Below are positions 37,942 to 47,171 of a DNA stretch of 64,000 nt, in pieces. Origin of the DNA: Sphingomonas koreensis (GTDB lineage Bacteria > Pseudomonadota > Alphaproteobacteria > Sphingomonadales > Sphingomonadaceae); the NCBI RefSeq assembly GCF_002797435.1, contig NZ_PGEN01000001.1, positions 1,672,501-1,736,500 on the forward strand. The letters run 5' to 3'. A model generated the notes under the pieces. The model saw only the letters and a list, made by a program, of their open reading frames with translations, searched no databases and was not told the origin of the DNA. Every line of letters begins with the position of its first letter. Position 1 is the stretch's first letter. Position numbers and translations under genes: made by a program.

Positions 37942-39083
37942 CAGCGCTTCACCTTGCGCGCAAGATCGTACATCGCGGTTCCAGCGAGGATGAAGGCGCC
38001 CGAGCCGTAGAATTGCGTCTCCCTGGCCGAAACGCTGTCGGGCCGGTCGCCAACCTGCTGCACCCAGCCGAGCATCCCGTCGGGCTGCACCGCACGCGTG
38101 ATCGCGCTCCAGCCCTTGATCGCCGCTGGCTGATAGGCACCGCGATCGAGCAGCCCCGCATCGACACCCCAGGCGAAGGCGTAAGTGAAGAAGGCGGTGC
38201 CGCTCGTCTCCGGCGGAGTACCGGGATCATCGTCGAGCAGCGAAGCGGGCCAGTAGCCGTCGGCCTTTTGCAGCGTCAGCAGCCGCGCCGACATGTCGCG
38301 GAACAGCTTCTCATAATAGGACCGCTCGGGATCCTTGCGATCCATGGCCTGGAGCATGCGGACGAGGCCACCCATCACCCAACCGTTGCCGCGGCTCCAG
38401 AACTGCTTGCGCCCCTTGGCGTCGCGCACGTCGAAGAAGCGGCTGTCGCGGAAATAGAGCTTCTCCCCGCCATCGTAGAGATAGTCGGTGGTCGCCCTGA
38501 ACTCCTCATGCGCGAAATCGGCGTAGCGTTTGTCGCCGGTGATCTTCGAAAGCTGAAGCAGGGTCGGCGGGGCCATGAACAGCGCATCGCACCAGCACCA
38601 GCGATCGGTGCAGTCGGACGAGTTGCGCCCCGGTGCGACGGGCACGAACTCGAGGCTTCCCGCCGGACGATTGGCCAGGACGTTGTCGAAATAGGCGATT
38701 GCCGGCGCGATCGCGGCCTTGCCAGCGCCGTTTTGCGCCGCCCAGATCCACGCCTGGGCGATGAGCTGGTCATCGGCATGGAGCGGCTTGTCGCCCAGCC
38801 TCCAGCCGAGCTCGCCGCCGAGATCGAGCAGCGGCTTCCCATAGCGACGGTCGCGCTGCGCGAGATCGGTCAGCGTGATCCAGAACGCCGCCTGCTGCCA
38901 ATCGCGCGGGTTGCGCACGCTGGGCCGTGCCGCGGGCATCGTCGCCCAGTTGGTGCGATTGGCGAGTTGCCAGTCGGCGACGCGCCGCGTTTCGGCAAGA
39001 ATAGCGGCGGGCTCCGGCATCGTCGGCTGCGCCGCGACCTGTGCCGCCGGTGCGGCCGCAAGCGCCAACAGGGTCAGCGACAT
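37941..39083 (-). CDS. GH105/GH88-like unsaturated uronyl hydrolase
   Basis: This 380-residue (alpha/alpha)6-barrel enzyme removes the unsaturated uronic acid that lyases leave at the non-reducing end. It has a short signal-like N-terminus (AQVAAQ near residue 19). Diagnostic motifs are DRWCWCDALFMAPP (likely catalytic D166), WSRGNGWVMGGL and ETSGTAFFTYAFAWG, as in YteR-type GH105. Its product, a 4-deoxy-5-keto uronate, would enter keto-deoxy acid metabolism. It is the first gene of the minus-strand unit that continues to the toroid protein, receptor and lyase-family genes. Confidence 0.85.
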   Translation of the reverse strand: MSLTLLALAAAPAAQVAAQPTMPEPAAILAETRRVADWQLANRTNWATMPAARPSVRNPRDWQQAAFWITLTDLAQRDRRYGKPLLDLGGELGWRLGDKPLHADDQLIAQAWIWAAQNGAGKAAIAPAIAYFDNVLANRPAGSLEFVPVAPGRNSSDCTDRWCWCDALFMAPPTLLQLSKITGDKRYADFAHEEFRATTDYLYDGGEKLYFRDSRFFDVRDAKGRKQFWSRGNGWVMGGLVRMLQAMDRKDPERSYYEKLFRDMSARLLTLQKADGYWPASLLDDDPGTPPETSGTAFFTYAFAWGVDAGLLDRGAYQPAAIKGWSAITRAVQPDGMLGWVQQVGDRPDSVSARETQFYGSGAFILAGTAMYDLARKVKR

Positions 39084-39144
39084 GCTGCTGCGACCCCATT
39101 CGAAATCCGGAACTCGGCTCGACCCACATCCACCTCCAGCTGAA

Positions 39145-39224
39145 TTTGTCGTACTATTTTTCTTGACACCGGTAACAATCTCTTTCCTTTTCGAACCGAT
39201 CTGTCAATAAGGTTGTCACACAAC
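39145..39224. promoter_or_regulatory. Divergent promoter region with GntR-type palindromes
   Basis: The 167-base gap between GH105 and manD holds GTTGTCACACAAC (39212-39224, perfect GTTGT-N3-ACAAC) and a weak copy at 39145-39157. TTGACA hexamers occur on both strands (39163-39168 plus; 39202-39207 minus), though matching -10 boxes are poor. A shared, regulator-controlled divergent promoter is likely. Confidence 0.6.
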
Positions 39225-39250
39225 TCTCCGTCGAGATAAAAGGGGATGGA

Positions 39251-40462
39251 ATGCCGAAGATCGTGTCTGCCCGGGTGATCGTGACCTCTCCGGGGCGCAA
39301 TTTCGTGACGTTGAAGGTGGAGTGCGACGACGGCACGACCGGCATCGGCGACGCGACGCTGAACGGGCGCGAACTTGCGGTGGCGGCCTACCTCTCCGAC
39401 CATGTCGCCCCCTGCCTGATCGGCCGCGACGCGCACCGGATCGAGGATATCTGGCAATATCTCTACAAGGGTGCGTACTGGCGCCGCGGACCGGTGACAA
39501 TGACCGCGATCGCCGCGGTCGACATGGCGCTGTGGGACATCAAGGGCAAGCTTGCCGGAATGCCGGTCTACCAGCTGCTCGGCGGCGCCTCGCGCGAAGG
39601 CTGCATGGTATATGGCCATGCCAATGGCACCTCGATCGAGGAGACGATCAAGGCGGCGCTCGACTATCAGCTGCAGGGCTACAAGGCGATCCGCCTGCAA
39701 TGCGGCGTGCCGGGAATGGCATCAACCTATGGCGTGTCGAAGGACAAATATTTCTACGAGCCCGCCGACGCTGCGCTGCCCAGCGAGAATGTCTGGTCGA
39801 CGTCGAAATATCTCCGCATCGTGCCCGAACTGTTCGAGGCGGCGCGCGAGGCGCTGGGCTGGGATGTCCATCTTCTCCACGACGTGCATCACCGGCTGAC
39901 CCCGATCGAGGCGGCTCGGCTGGGCAAGGATCTGGAGCGCTATCGCCCCTTCTGGATCGAAGACGCGACCCCGGCCGAGGATCAGGAATCGTTCCGCCTG
40001 ATCCGCCAGCACACGACTACGCCGATCGCCGTGGGCGAGATTTTCAGCTCGATCTGGGATTGCAAGGCGCTGATCGAGAACCGGCTGATCGACTATATCC
40101 GCGCAACCGTGCTGCATGCGGGCGGGATCACGCATATGCGCCAGATCGCCGCGCTGGCCGACCTTCACCAGATCCGCACCGGCTGTCATGGTGCGACCGA
40201 CCTGTCGCCGGTAACGATGGCGGCGGCGCTGCATCTCGGCCTCGCCATCCCCAATTTCGGCATCCAGGAATATATGCGCCATACGCCGGAGACCGACGCG
40301 GTATTCCCGCATGCCTACAGCTTTGCCGATGGCATGCTGCACCCGGGCGAGGTGCCGGGCCTGGGGGTGGAGATCGACGAGACGCTGGCCGGGACCTTCC
40401 CCTACGATCGCGCCTACCTCCCCGTGAACCGGCTCGAAGACGGAACCATGTGGAGCTGGTGA
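39251..40462 (+). CDS. manD: D-mannonate dehydratase ManD (enolase superfamily)
   Basis: This 403-residue enzyme dehydrates D-mannonate to 2-keto-3-deoxygluconate. It agrees closely with the Novosphingobium ManD I remember ([50 protein letters not shown]). Metal ligands are D211, E237 and E263; catalytic candidates R148, Y160, H213 and H313 are all present at the expected spacing. AAAAGGGGAT precedes the ATG. The stop overlaps the DUF4861 start in TGATG. The product could go to the kinase and aldolase at 29132-30633. Uronate isomerase and fructuronate reductase are not in view. Confidence 0.93.
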   Translation: MPKIVSARVIVTSPGRNFVTLKVECDDGTTGIGDATLNGRELAVAAYLSDHVAPCLIGRDAHRIEDIWQYLYKGAYWRRGPVTMTAIAAVDMALWDIKGKLAGMPVYQLLGGASREGCMVYGHANGTSIEETIKAALDYQLQGYKAIRLQCGVPGMASTYGVSKDKYFYEPADAALPSENVWSTSKYLRIVPELFEAAREALGWDVHLLHDVHHRLTPIEAARLGKDLERYRPFWIEDATPAEDQESFRLIRQHTTTPIAVGEIFSSIWDCKALIENRLIDYIRATVLHAGGITHMRQIAALADLHQIRTGCHGATDLSPVTMAAALHLGLAIPNFGIQEYMRHTPETDAVFPHAYSFADGMLHPGEVPGLGVEIDETLAGTFPYDRAYLPVNRLEDGTMWSW

Positions 40463-41355
40463 TGCGCGGCGCGGCCTTTCTCCTCACGCTCGTCGCCGGC
40501 AGCGCGCTGGCGCAGCAACACAAGCCGCTACGGCCCGCTACCGAAGCCGAGCAACAGGCGCGCGCAGCGGTAGCGATCGCCGATTATCGCTATGACGATC
40601 TGCTGTGGGAGAATGACCGGATCGCCTTCCGCATCTACGGCCGCGCGCTGGAGAAGGCCGAGCCGCCCTCCTCTTCCGGCATCGACGCCTGGGGCAAGCG
40701 CGTGCGCTGGCCGTATATGGACCGGCAACTGCGCACCGGCGATCAGCATGCTGACCATGGCGAGGGTCTCGACTTCTACAATGTCGGCACAGGCCGCGGC
40801 GTGGGCGGTCTCGGCATCTGGCACGACAACAAACTTTGGACCTCACGCAACTATGTACGGCCGCGCGTCGCCAGCGCCGGGCCGAAGGTAGCGGACTTCG
40901 CCGTGGACTATGCACCATGGCCGGTCGATGTCGCGCGCAGCGTGTGGGAGACGCGGCGCTTTACGCTGCCAGCGGGCACGAACTTCACGCGCATGACATC
41001 GACGCTGCGATCCGACCGTCCGGGCGAGATGATCGTGGGCATCGGCGTTTCGAAACGTCCGATCGCAGGCGCGCCGCTCGGCAAGATCGTGAAGGATCAA
41101 GCCCGTGCCCGGATGAGCTGGTGGGGGCCGACCGATCCCGTCAAGGGGACGATGGCGGCGGCGATCATGGTGGACCCGCGTGCTTTTGCCGGCTTTGCCG
41201 AGGACGCCGACAACTACCTGATCCTGGTACGCGTCACGCCGGGCAAGCCGTTCGTCTACCATGCCGGCGCCACCTGGGATCGCGGGCTCGATTTTGCGAC
41301 GCGCGAGGCCTGGCAAGCCTATGTCGATGGCCAGCAACCCGATTTCCGGCCCTAG
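40462..41355 (+). CDS. DUF4861-type exported protein
   Basis: This 297-residue protein has a signal peptide ([19 protein letters not shown]). The mature part is beta-rich with the family-like segments YDDLLWENDRIAFRIYG, DFYNVGTGRGVGGLGIWHDNKLWTSRNY, YAPWPVDVARSVWETRRFTLPAG and a C-terminal VYHAGATWDRGLDF. DUF4861 proteins recur beside GH105 and pectin or uronate genes, but no activity is established. The fold may be a beta-sandwich binding oligosaccharide. It is translationally coupled to manD by TGATG and followed by the GntR regulator. Confidence 0.72.
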   Translation: MRGAAFLLTLVAGSALAQQHKPLRPATEAEQQARAAVAIADYRYDDLLWENDRIAFRIYGRALEKAEPPSSSGIDAWGKRVRWPYMDRQLRTGDQHADHGEGLDFYNVGTGRGVGGLGIWHDNKLWTSRNYVRPRVASAGPKVADFAVDYAPWPVDVARSVWETRRFTLPAGTNFTRMTSTLRSDRPGEMIVGIGVSKRPIAGAPLGKIVKDQARARMSWWGPTDPVKGTMAAAIMVDPRAFAGFAEDADNYLILVRVTPGKPFVYHAGATWDRGLDFATREAWQAYVDGQQPDFRP

Positions 41356-41389
41356 CCAACCCGTCTCCGGCGATGGTAACGCTCGCCCC

Positions 41390-42103
41390 ATGGCGACCAA
41401 GGCAGCGTCGCTGGCCGACGATCTGGTCCAGCGATTCGAACAACAGATCGAACGGGGCGACATGCCTCCCGGCTCGCGCTTTCCGACCGAGAAGGCGATC
41501 ACCGAGAGTTTCGGGGTCAGTCGCACCGTGGTACGCGAGGCCTATTCACGGCTCGCCGCCCGCGGCCTGCTGATCTCGCGGCGCGGGTCGGGCGCCTATG
41601 TCGCGGAGGGCGCGCAGTATCGCGCGTTTCAGGTGACCCCCGACGAGGTCAGCGAGATCGACGACGTGCTGCGCTTGCTCGAGATGCGCATGGGGTTCGA
41701 GATGGAAATGGCAGCGCTCGCAGCCGAGCGGCGGACCGATGCCGACCTCGCCGAGATTCGCAAAGCGCTGGCGACGATGGATTCGAGCACCGATGTCGAT
41801 GGATCGGTCGCCGCCGACGCGGCCTTCCACGCCGCGATCGCGCGTGCGACGGGCAACGATTATTTCCTGCGTTTCACCCAGTTTCTCGGCGTGCGGCTGG
41901 TGCCTTCGCGCAAACTTTACCTGCAGGGGAGCGATCCCAAGAAGCACCAGCGCTATGCGCGAACGATCAATCGCGACCATGAGGCGATCTATGCCGCGAT
42001 CGAGACGGGCGATGCCAATGCCGCCCGCCGCGCCGCGCGGCAGCACATGGTGAAATCGGTCAAGCGCTACGAGAAACTCAAGGCGGCCGGTAAGGCGGTC
42101 TAG
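41390..42103 (+). CDS. FadR-subfamily GntR regulator of the polysaccharide locus
   Basis: This 237-residue regulator has an N-terminal winged helix (about 5-72: [37 protein letters not shown]) and an all-helical FCD domain (about 85-225) with the metal/ligand-type [14 protein letters not shown] and [26 protein letters not shown]. Members sense sugar acids such as uronates, galactonate or keto-deoxy acids. It lies downstream of manD and DUF4861 and probably controls the GTTGT-N3-ACAAC sites. In-frame ATGs at 41321 and 41327 would overlap the previous gene; I chose 41390. The stop shares CTAG with dctA. Confidence 0.85.
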   Translation: MATKAASLADDLVQRFEQQIERGDMPPGSRFPTEKAITESFGVSRTVVREAYSRLAARGLLISRRGSGAYVAEGAQYRAFQVTPDEVSEIDDVLRLLEMRMGFEMEMAALAAERRTDADLAEIRKALATMDSSTDVDGSVAADAAFHAAIARATGNDYFLRFTQFLGVRLVPSRKLYLQGSDPKKHQRYARTINRDHEAIYAAIETGDANAARRAARQHMVKSVKRYEKLKAAGKAV

Positions 42104-43437
42104 TCCATGTCGCTTTCGGTGGCCGGTCGTGCGGGGCCTGGGGCAGTAGGTGCATTGAGGGCGTGGTGGAGTGCGGCGGTGTCGAGGGCGTTGTCCCAAC
42201 GGGCGACGACGATGGTGGCGACGGCGTTGCCGATGAAGTTGGTGAGGCTGCGGCATTCGGACATGAACCGGTCGATGCCCAGGATCAGCGCCATGCCCGC
42301 GACCGGCACGTCGGGCACGATCGACAGCGTCGCGGCCAGCGTGATGAACCCTGCCCCCGTCACCCCCGCCGCGCCCTTGGACGAGATCATCGCGATCGCC
42401 AGCAGCGCGATCTGGTCGCCCAGGCTCAGATCGACATTGCACGCCTGCGCGATGAACAGCGCCGCCAGCGTCATGTAGATGTTGGTGCCGTCGAGGTTGA
42501 ACGAATAGCCCGTCGGCACGACCAGGCCGACCACCGGCTTGGCGCAACCCGCCCGCTCCATCTTGTCCATCAGGCTCGGCAGCGCGCTTTCGGACGAGGA
42601 GGTGCCCAGCACCAGCAGCAGCTCGGCACGCAGATAGCGGATCAGCTTGAAGATCGAGAAACCGGCGAGCTTTGCGACCACGCCCAGCACCACCACCACG
42701 AAGATCGCCGAGGTGAGGTAGAAGGTCGCCACCAGCCCCGCCAGGTTGGCGAGCGATTCGATGCCGTACTTGCCGATGGTGAAGGCCATCGCCCCGAACG
42801 CGCCCACCGGCGCCGCGCGCATCAGGATGCCGACCAGCTTGAACACGACAAGGCCCGTCTTCTCGAGCAGGTCGCGCACCGGCGCCGCCGGCTCGCCCAC
42901 CATCGACAGCGCGATCCCGAACAGGATCGATACCAGCAGCACCTGGAGCAGCGACTCCCCGGTCAGCGCCGACACCAGCGTCGTCGGGATGATCGCCATC
43001 AGGAAGCCGACGATCGAGCTGTCATGCGCCTTGGCGACATAATCCTTGACCGCCCCGGTATCGAGGCTGGCCGGATCGACGTTCATCCCAGCGCCCGGCT
43101 GAACCGTGTTGGCGACGATCAGACCGACCACCAGCGCCAGCGTCGAGAAGAACAGGAAGTATGCAAATGCCTTGCCCGCGACCCGGCCCACCGACTTGAG
43201 CTCGGTCATCCCCGCGATCCCGGTCACCAGCGTCAGGAAGATCACCGGCGCGATGATCATCTTCACCAGCTTGATGAACGCGTCGCCCAAAGGCTTCAGC
43301 GACGCACCCGCATCCGGCCAGAAATAGCCCACGCTCACACCCGCAGCGATCGCCACCAGCACCTGCACGTACAGCTGCCCGTACCACGCCCCACGACGCC
43401 GCTGCGGCTCACTCGCATAATCCAGTGCAATCGCCAT
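42100..43437 (-). CDS. dctA: C4-dicarboxylate:cation symporter DctA
   Basis: This 445-residue inner-membrane carrier of the DAACS family takes up succinate, fumarate and malate. Hallmarks are the serine-rich re-entrant loop ([14 protein letters not shown]), the [19 protein letters not shown] helix (TM7) and an N-terminal [19 protein letters not shown] related amino-acid carrier is less likely given the DctA-like N-terminus. The stop codon is shared with the convergent GntR gene through CTAG. It lies 66 bases after the cupin gene; I see no clear terminator between them. Confidence 0.9.
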   Translation of the reverse strand: MAIALDYASEPQRRRGAWYGQLYVQVLVAIAAGVSVGYFWPDAGASLKPLGDAFIKLVKMIIAPVIFLTLVTGIAGMTELKSVGRVAGKAFAYFLFFSTLALVVGLIVANTVQPGAGMNVDPASLDTGAVKDYVAKAHDSSIVGFLMAIIPTTLVSALTGESLLQVLLVSILFGIALSMVGEPAAPVRDLLEKTGLVVFKLVGILMRAAPVGAFGAMAFTIGKYGIESLANLAGLVATFYLTSAIFVVVVLGVVAKLAGFSIFKLIRYLRAELLLVLGTSSSESALPSLMDKMERAGCAKPVVGLVVPTGYSFNLDGTNIYMTLAALFIAQACNVDLSLGDQIALLAIAMISSKGAAGVTGAGFITLAATLSIVPDVPVAGMALILGIDRFMSECRSLTNFIGNAVATIVVARWDNALDTAALHHALNAPTAPGPARPATESDMD

Positions 43438-43503
43438 TCAGATCCCCCGCCGGTTGCGGCGGTTATGCGGCGGGTTCGGCTCAAGGGCTAGTGCCCCGTG
43501 GCG

Positions 43504-44502
43504 TCAGCGCCCGCCGCCGCGGATCATCCCCGCGACATAGCTGGTCATCATCGCATCACGCGCAGGGGATGGCGGGCCGAGCACGCCGCGAGCATGCGCA
43601 GGCAGATGCGCCGCCGCATCGGACGCATCTTCGCCGAACACATAATGATCGAACCACGCCCGCCACGCCCGCCGCTCAGGCTCCGGCAGATCGCGGATCG
43701 AGTGGAGCGCGAGCATCAGCGCGGCGAAGGGGAAGCGATCCTGAGGCTGAGCGAACCAATAGTTCACAAGCACGTTGAGCGCAGCTTCGGCCCGCACATG
43801 ATGCCACCATAGAGGCGGGATGTAGATCGCGTCGCCAAGACCGAGCTCAGCGACCTGCGCATGGCGCTGCGCCTCGGCGAAGCGCGGGAAGCGATCCAGA
43901 TCGGGGTTGTCGGGATCGACCATGCTGGTCGGCTGTCCGGCAACGGTCCGCTCGACCGGACCGACATAGAGATTGGCGAGCTGTTCGGGCGGGAACAAGG
44001 TGAAGCGGCGCTTGCCAGCGACCACGACCGCGATGTTCGCCGCCATGTCGTAATGCGGCGCAATCCGGCTGGCGTTACCGACCCAGATGCGCGGATCGAC
44101 GCCCTGGGTATCGATGTCGAGCGGGTTCTCTGCGGCAAAGGTCCCCACGCTCGCCAGCGTCGGGTTCGACCCGGCGTACAATCCCTGCACATCGTCCTGG
44201 CCACGCTCCGCCAGCAGCCGCGCAAGCAATTCCCGCATCGGCATCTTCGCGGTCCCGAAATTGAAGCCGCGCATCGCGTCGTCGTAGAAATAGCGGCCCC
44301 CGACCTCCGGCGGAGCGACCAGAACCGTCAGCGGACGGCCGATGTCGCGCGCCGAGAGGTAGGACGCGATCGCCTCATCGCCTTCCCATGCCGCAGCCAC
44401 CGCCGGCCAGGCTGAGGCAAGGCCGCGGATCGCCACTGGCCGCTCTGCCGCGGCCATGGCGGCGGCGATGCCATCGCGATCGCCGCCATCCAGTTCCTGC
44501 AT
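43504..44502 (-). CDS. Cupin/JmjC-like Fe(II) oxygenase-type protein
   Basis: This 332-residue protein has a JmjC-like cupin core. The metal triad is visible as H150 and D152 (RIAPHYDMAANIAVV) with the distal histidine at H234 or H235 (IYIPPLWWHHVRAEA). FPPEQLANLYVGP and a DP(D/N)NPDLDRFP motif are typical of the cupin_8 group found beside TonB receptors in xanthomonads, Caulobacter and sphingomonads. A 2-oxoglutarate-dependent hydroxylase is plausible, substrate unknown. It starts 10 bases after the GH20 stop, so the two are co-transcribed in the chitin locus. Confidence 0.8.
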   Translation of the reverse strand: MQELDGGDRDGIAAAMAAAERPVAIRGLASAWPAVAAAWEGDEAIASYLSARDIGRPLTVLVAPPEVGGRYFYDDAMRGFNFGTAKMPMRELLARLLAERGQDDVQGLYAGSNPTLASVGTFAAENPLDIDTQGVDPRIWVGNASRIAPHYDMAANIAVVVAGKRRFTLFPPEQLANLYVGPVERTVAGQPTSMVDPDNPDLDRFPRFAEAQRHAQVAELGLGDAIYIPPLWWHHVRAEAALNVLVNYWFAQPQDRFPFAALMLALHSIRDLPEPERRAWRAWFDHYVFGEDASDAAAHLPAHARGVLGPPSPARDAMMTSYVAGMIRGGGR

Positions 44503-44512
44503 GCGCCTGCCC

Positions 44513-47071
44513 TCAGCGCGCCGGTTCGACCCGCACCGTCCGGCTCGCGCGCTTCCCGTCGGCAGAGCGGCTGCGCACCTCGACCGCGCCCGCTACAGCC
44601 ACCGGTCCGCTATAGCGCGTCCAGCCGCCGCCGTTCGCGCGATATTCGATCGCGGTGCCCGGGAAGACGTTGTTCGCCTCCAGCTTGCCTCCGACGATCC
44701 GTGCGCCCGGAGGCGAGACGCGATAGGCGATGCCGGCGCGCTCGAGCAGCGGGAACTGCGCCGCGACGCGGCCGGCGAAGTTCCGCCATTCGGCGCCAAG
44801 CTTCGCCTGATCGACCCGCGGATCCTGCCACTGATAGCTCACCCCTGGCTGATAGGCCGGGGCCCAGGTCGCCGGCGTCCAGGCGCGCTCGGCCAGCGCG
44901 AGCAGGCGCGGGAACAGCATGTATTCGACATTGGCGTCGGTGCGGATCGTCTCGCTCCACAGCTGCGCCTGGATGCCGACGATACCGCGGCCCGGCTCGC
45001 GCACCGGCTTGTCCTCGATCGACTTCTCCTGCGCCTGGATGTTGCGCACCAGCGCCGCATTGGCGGGGAGGTTGTCGGTCATGAAGCCGAACACCTGATA
45101 GGGATCGACCCCGCGCGACGCCCAGTCATAGCCGCCCTCGTCCGGATGCGGCGCATAGGGCATGTCGAAATAGCCGAGATCGGGGATCGACAGCACCACG
45201 TTCCAGCCCCGGTTGAGCTGGTCGTGCGCCTCGCGGATCGCGCCGCTGTGCAGCACGCCCCAGATGTTGGTCTGGACGTTCTTCGGCATCCGGGCCGGAT
45301 CGGTATGGCCCATGCCGTCGCTCCACCCGCCGGTGCGGATACCCTTGGCCGCGACATTGGCGGTCACCTTCTCGATGAAGCGCGAGGTGAGCTTGGTCGC
45401 GTCCCCGCCATTCTCCGCGATCATCGTCGCGCACGCAGGCGACTTGACCCAGGCGCCCGCGGTCTCGTCGGCGCCGAGATGGAAGGTCTTGAGCGGTGCG
45501 CCCGCCTGGCGGTGCATCTCCGCCAGCGCATCCACCACCGTGTCCATGAAGCGATAGGTGGACGGCAGACAGACGTTCAGCGTGTTGTCGGTATAGTGCT
45601 GAACGCTGCTGTACTTGGTCGTGTCCGCCGGATCGATCAGGCGATATTCCGAAGCTTCGGCCTGCTTGCCCGCAGCGGCAAGACGGCGATAGCGTGCTTC
45701 CATCGCGGTCACCGCCGCGCGCGAGTGGCCTGGCGTGTCGATCGACGGAATCACCTCGATCCCGCGCGCCGCCGCTTCCTTGACGATCGTCACATAGTCG
45801 GCGGTGGTCAGATAGCCGTTGACGTCGCTGGTCCCGTCCGGCCCGGCGCCGAGCTGGGGCAGCAGGCAGACATTCTCCTCGGGATCATGGCAGCGCTTGC
45901 CGCCGATCTGCGCCAGTTCGGGCAGCGCCGGAATCTCGATGCGCCAGCCCTCGTCCTCGGCGAGATGGAGGTGCAGCTTGTTGAGCTTGAACGCCGCCAT
46001 GGCATCGACCAGCTTCAGGATCTCGGCGCGGTCGTGGAAGTTGCGGCCGACATCGAGATGCAGTCCGCGGAACCCGTAGCGCGGCGCATCCTCGACCCGT
46101 AGCGGCTTCATCATGCCCTTCTCGAACGCCGCCTGCTGCGCGAGCGAGCGCAGCGCATGGCTGGCGCCGACCGCATCGGCGGCGGTGACGGTGATGCCTG
46201 CCGGCTTGACGTCGAGCACATAGCCCTCCGCAGCCAGCTTCGCCGACGGATCGACGCGGACCGACAGCGGCAGCTTGCCGCCCTCCTTCACCCCGATCCG
46301 GGCGAGCGCCGCCAATGCCGGCGCCACCGAGTCCTGGCCGAGACCCGCAAGCGTCACCGCGACGCCCCCGCGCAGATCGACGGTGCCGGCCCCTTGAACC
46401 GCCAGCACCGGCTTGGGCAGCATCACCACGCCCGTCGCCGCGGGGGCGGTCCGTCCGGCCTGAAGATCGAAGGCGCGCTCGGCGGTGAGCCAGCGGGTGC
46501 GGTCAGCGCCGCCCTTGGTGGCGAGCTTCGCTTCATTGGTCATCGGCGCGACGAAGGGCAGCACTTCGAGCCCCGTTTCGGGATCGATCTTGGCGCGCGA
46601 CGCCGCGATCGTCCGCGCCTTGAGCCCGTCTGCCGTGAGATAGGCGTTAGGCATCGGGAATGCCTTGGAGAAGAACTTGCCCGTGCCCCAGAGCTTCACG
46701 ACATGCGTCGAGCCGGGCTTAAGCACCGCACCTGGCTTGAGCTTCAGCCGCTGAAGGTCGCCATTGATGAACTCCAGCTCGAAGATGTCGCTTTCGATCA
46801 TCGGCAGCTGGGTGGGGAAGCTGAAATAGAGCGACAGGCCCTTCCCCGGCACCCCGGCGGGCAGCGCCTGCGGGACGGTCAGCGTGATGGTCGACAGGAA
46901 GCAGGCCGGCGACTTCTCAGGGCAGGTGGGCTGATTGTCGACCACCTCGAACCGGTAGCCGAGTGACTCCGCAAGCGTATCGAGCGCGGCCTGCGCCGGC
47001 GCCTCCACGCGCGCCACGGCAGGCGCCGCAATCATCATAGCCGACAACAACGCCCAGCCCGCTTTACGCAT
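44513..47071 (-). CDS. Beta-N-acetylhexosaminidase (GH20, chitobiase type)
   Basis: This 852-residue exported enzyme releases GlcNAc from chito-oligosaccharides. Domains in order: signal peptide (about 1-21), CHB_HEX carbohydrate-binding domain (about 25-165), GH20b (about 215-320), the GH20 barrel from about 330 to 760 with the catalytic Asp-Glu pair at 535-536 (HLGADETAGAW), and a C-terminal CHB_HEX_C Ig-like domain (about 775-850). This is the full chitobiase layout. The ATG at 47071, with GGGAGAGAG upstream, is preferred to the preceding GTG. It diverges from the chitinase. Confidence 0.93.
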   Translation of the reverse strand: MRKAGWALLSAMMIAAPAVARVEAPAQAALDTLAESLGYRFEVVDNQPTCPEKSPACFLSTITLTVPQALPAGVPGKGLSLYFSFPTQLPMIESDIFELEFINGDLQRLKLKPGAVLKPGSTHVVKLWGTGKFFSKAFPMPNAYLTADGLKARTIAASRAKIDPETGLEVLPFVAPMTNEAKLATKGGADRTRWLTAERAFDLQAGRTAPAATGVVMLPKPVLAVQGAGTVDLRGGVAVTLAGLGQDSVAPALAALARIGVKEGGKLPLSVRVDPSAKLAAEGYVLDVKPAGITVTAADAVGASHALRSLAQQAAFEKGMMKPLRVEDAPRYGFRGLHLDVGRNFHDRAEILKLVDAMAAFKLNKLHLHLAEDEGWRIEIPALPELAQIGGKRCHDPEENVCLLPQLGAGPDGTSDVNGYLTTADYVTIVKEAAARGIEVIPSIDTPGHSRAAVTAMEARYRRLAAAGKQAEASEYRLIDPADTTKYSSVQHYTDNTLNVCLPSTYRFMDTVVDALAEMHRQAGAPLKTFHLGADETAGAWVKSPACATMIAENGGDATKLTSRFIEKVTANVAAKGIRTGGWSDGMGHTDPARMPKNVQTNIWGVLHSGAIREAHDQLNRGWNVVLSIPDLGYFDMPYAPHPDEGGYDWASRGVDPYQVFGFMTDNLPANAALVRNIQAQEKSIEDKPVREPGRGIVGIQAQLWSETIRTDANVEYMLFPRLLALAERAWTPATWAPAYQPGVSYQWQDPRVDQAKLGAEWRNFAGRVAAQFPLLERAGIAYRVSPPGARIVGGKLEANNVFPGTAIEYRANGGGWTRYSGPVAVAGAVEVRSRSADGKRASRTVRVEPAR

Positions 47072-47086
47072 CACTCTCTCCCGCTC

Positions 47087-47108
47087 GACAATTTGTATTC
47101 AATTTGTC
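47087..47108. promoter_or_regulatory. Imperfect palindrome between chitobiase and chitinase
   Basis: A 22-bp imperfect palindrome with GACAA/TTGTC ends and two AATTTGT direct repeats (47090-47096, 47101-47107) sits 16 bases before the GH20 start in the 100-base divergent gap. It is a candidate operator for both hydrolase genes. It does not resemble the nag motifs elsewhere in the window. Confidence 0.4.
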
Positions 47109-47171
47109 ATGCTCATTACGCAGGGTCAACGCTCTTTCGAAGAGCGGCATTTCAAGGGGGATGTCAGGGGC

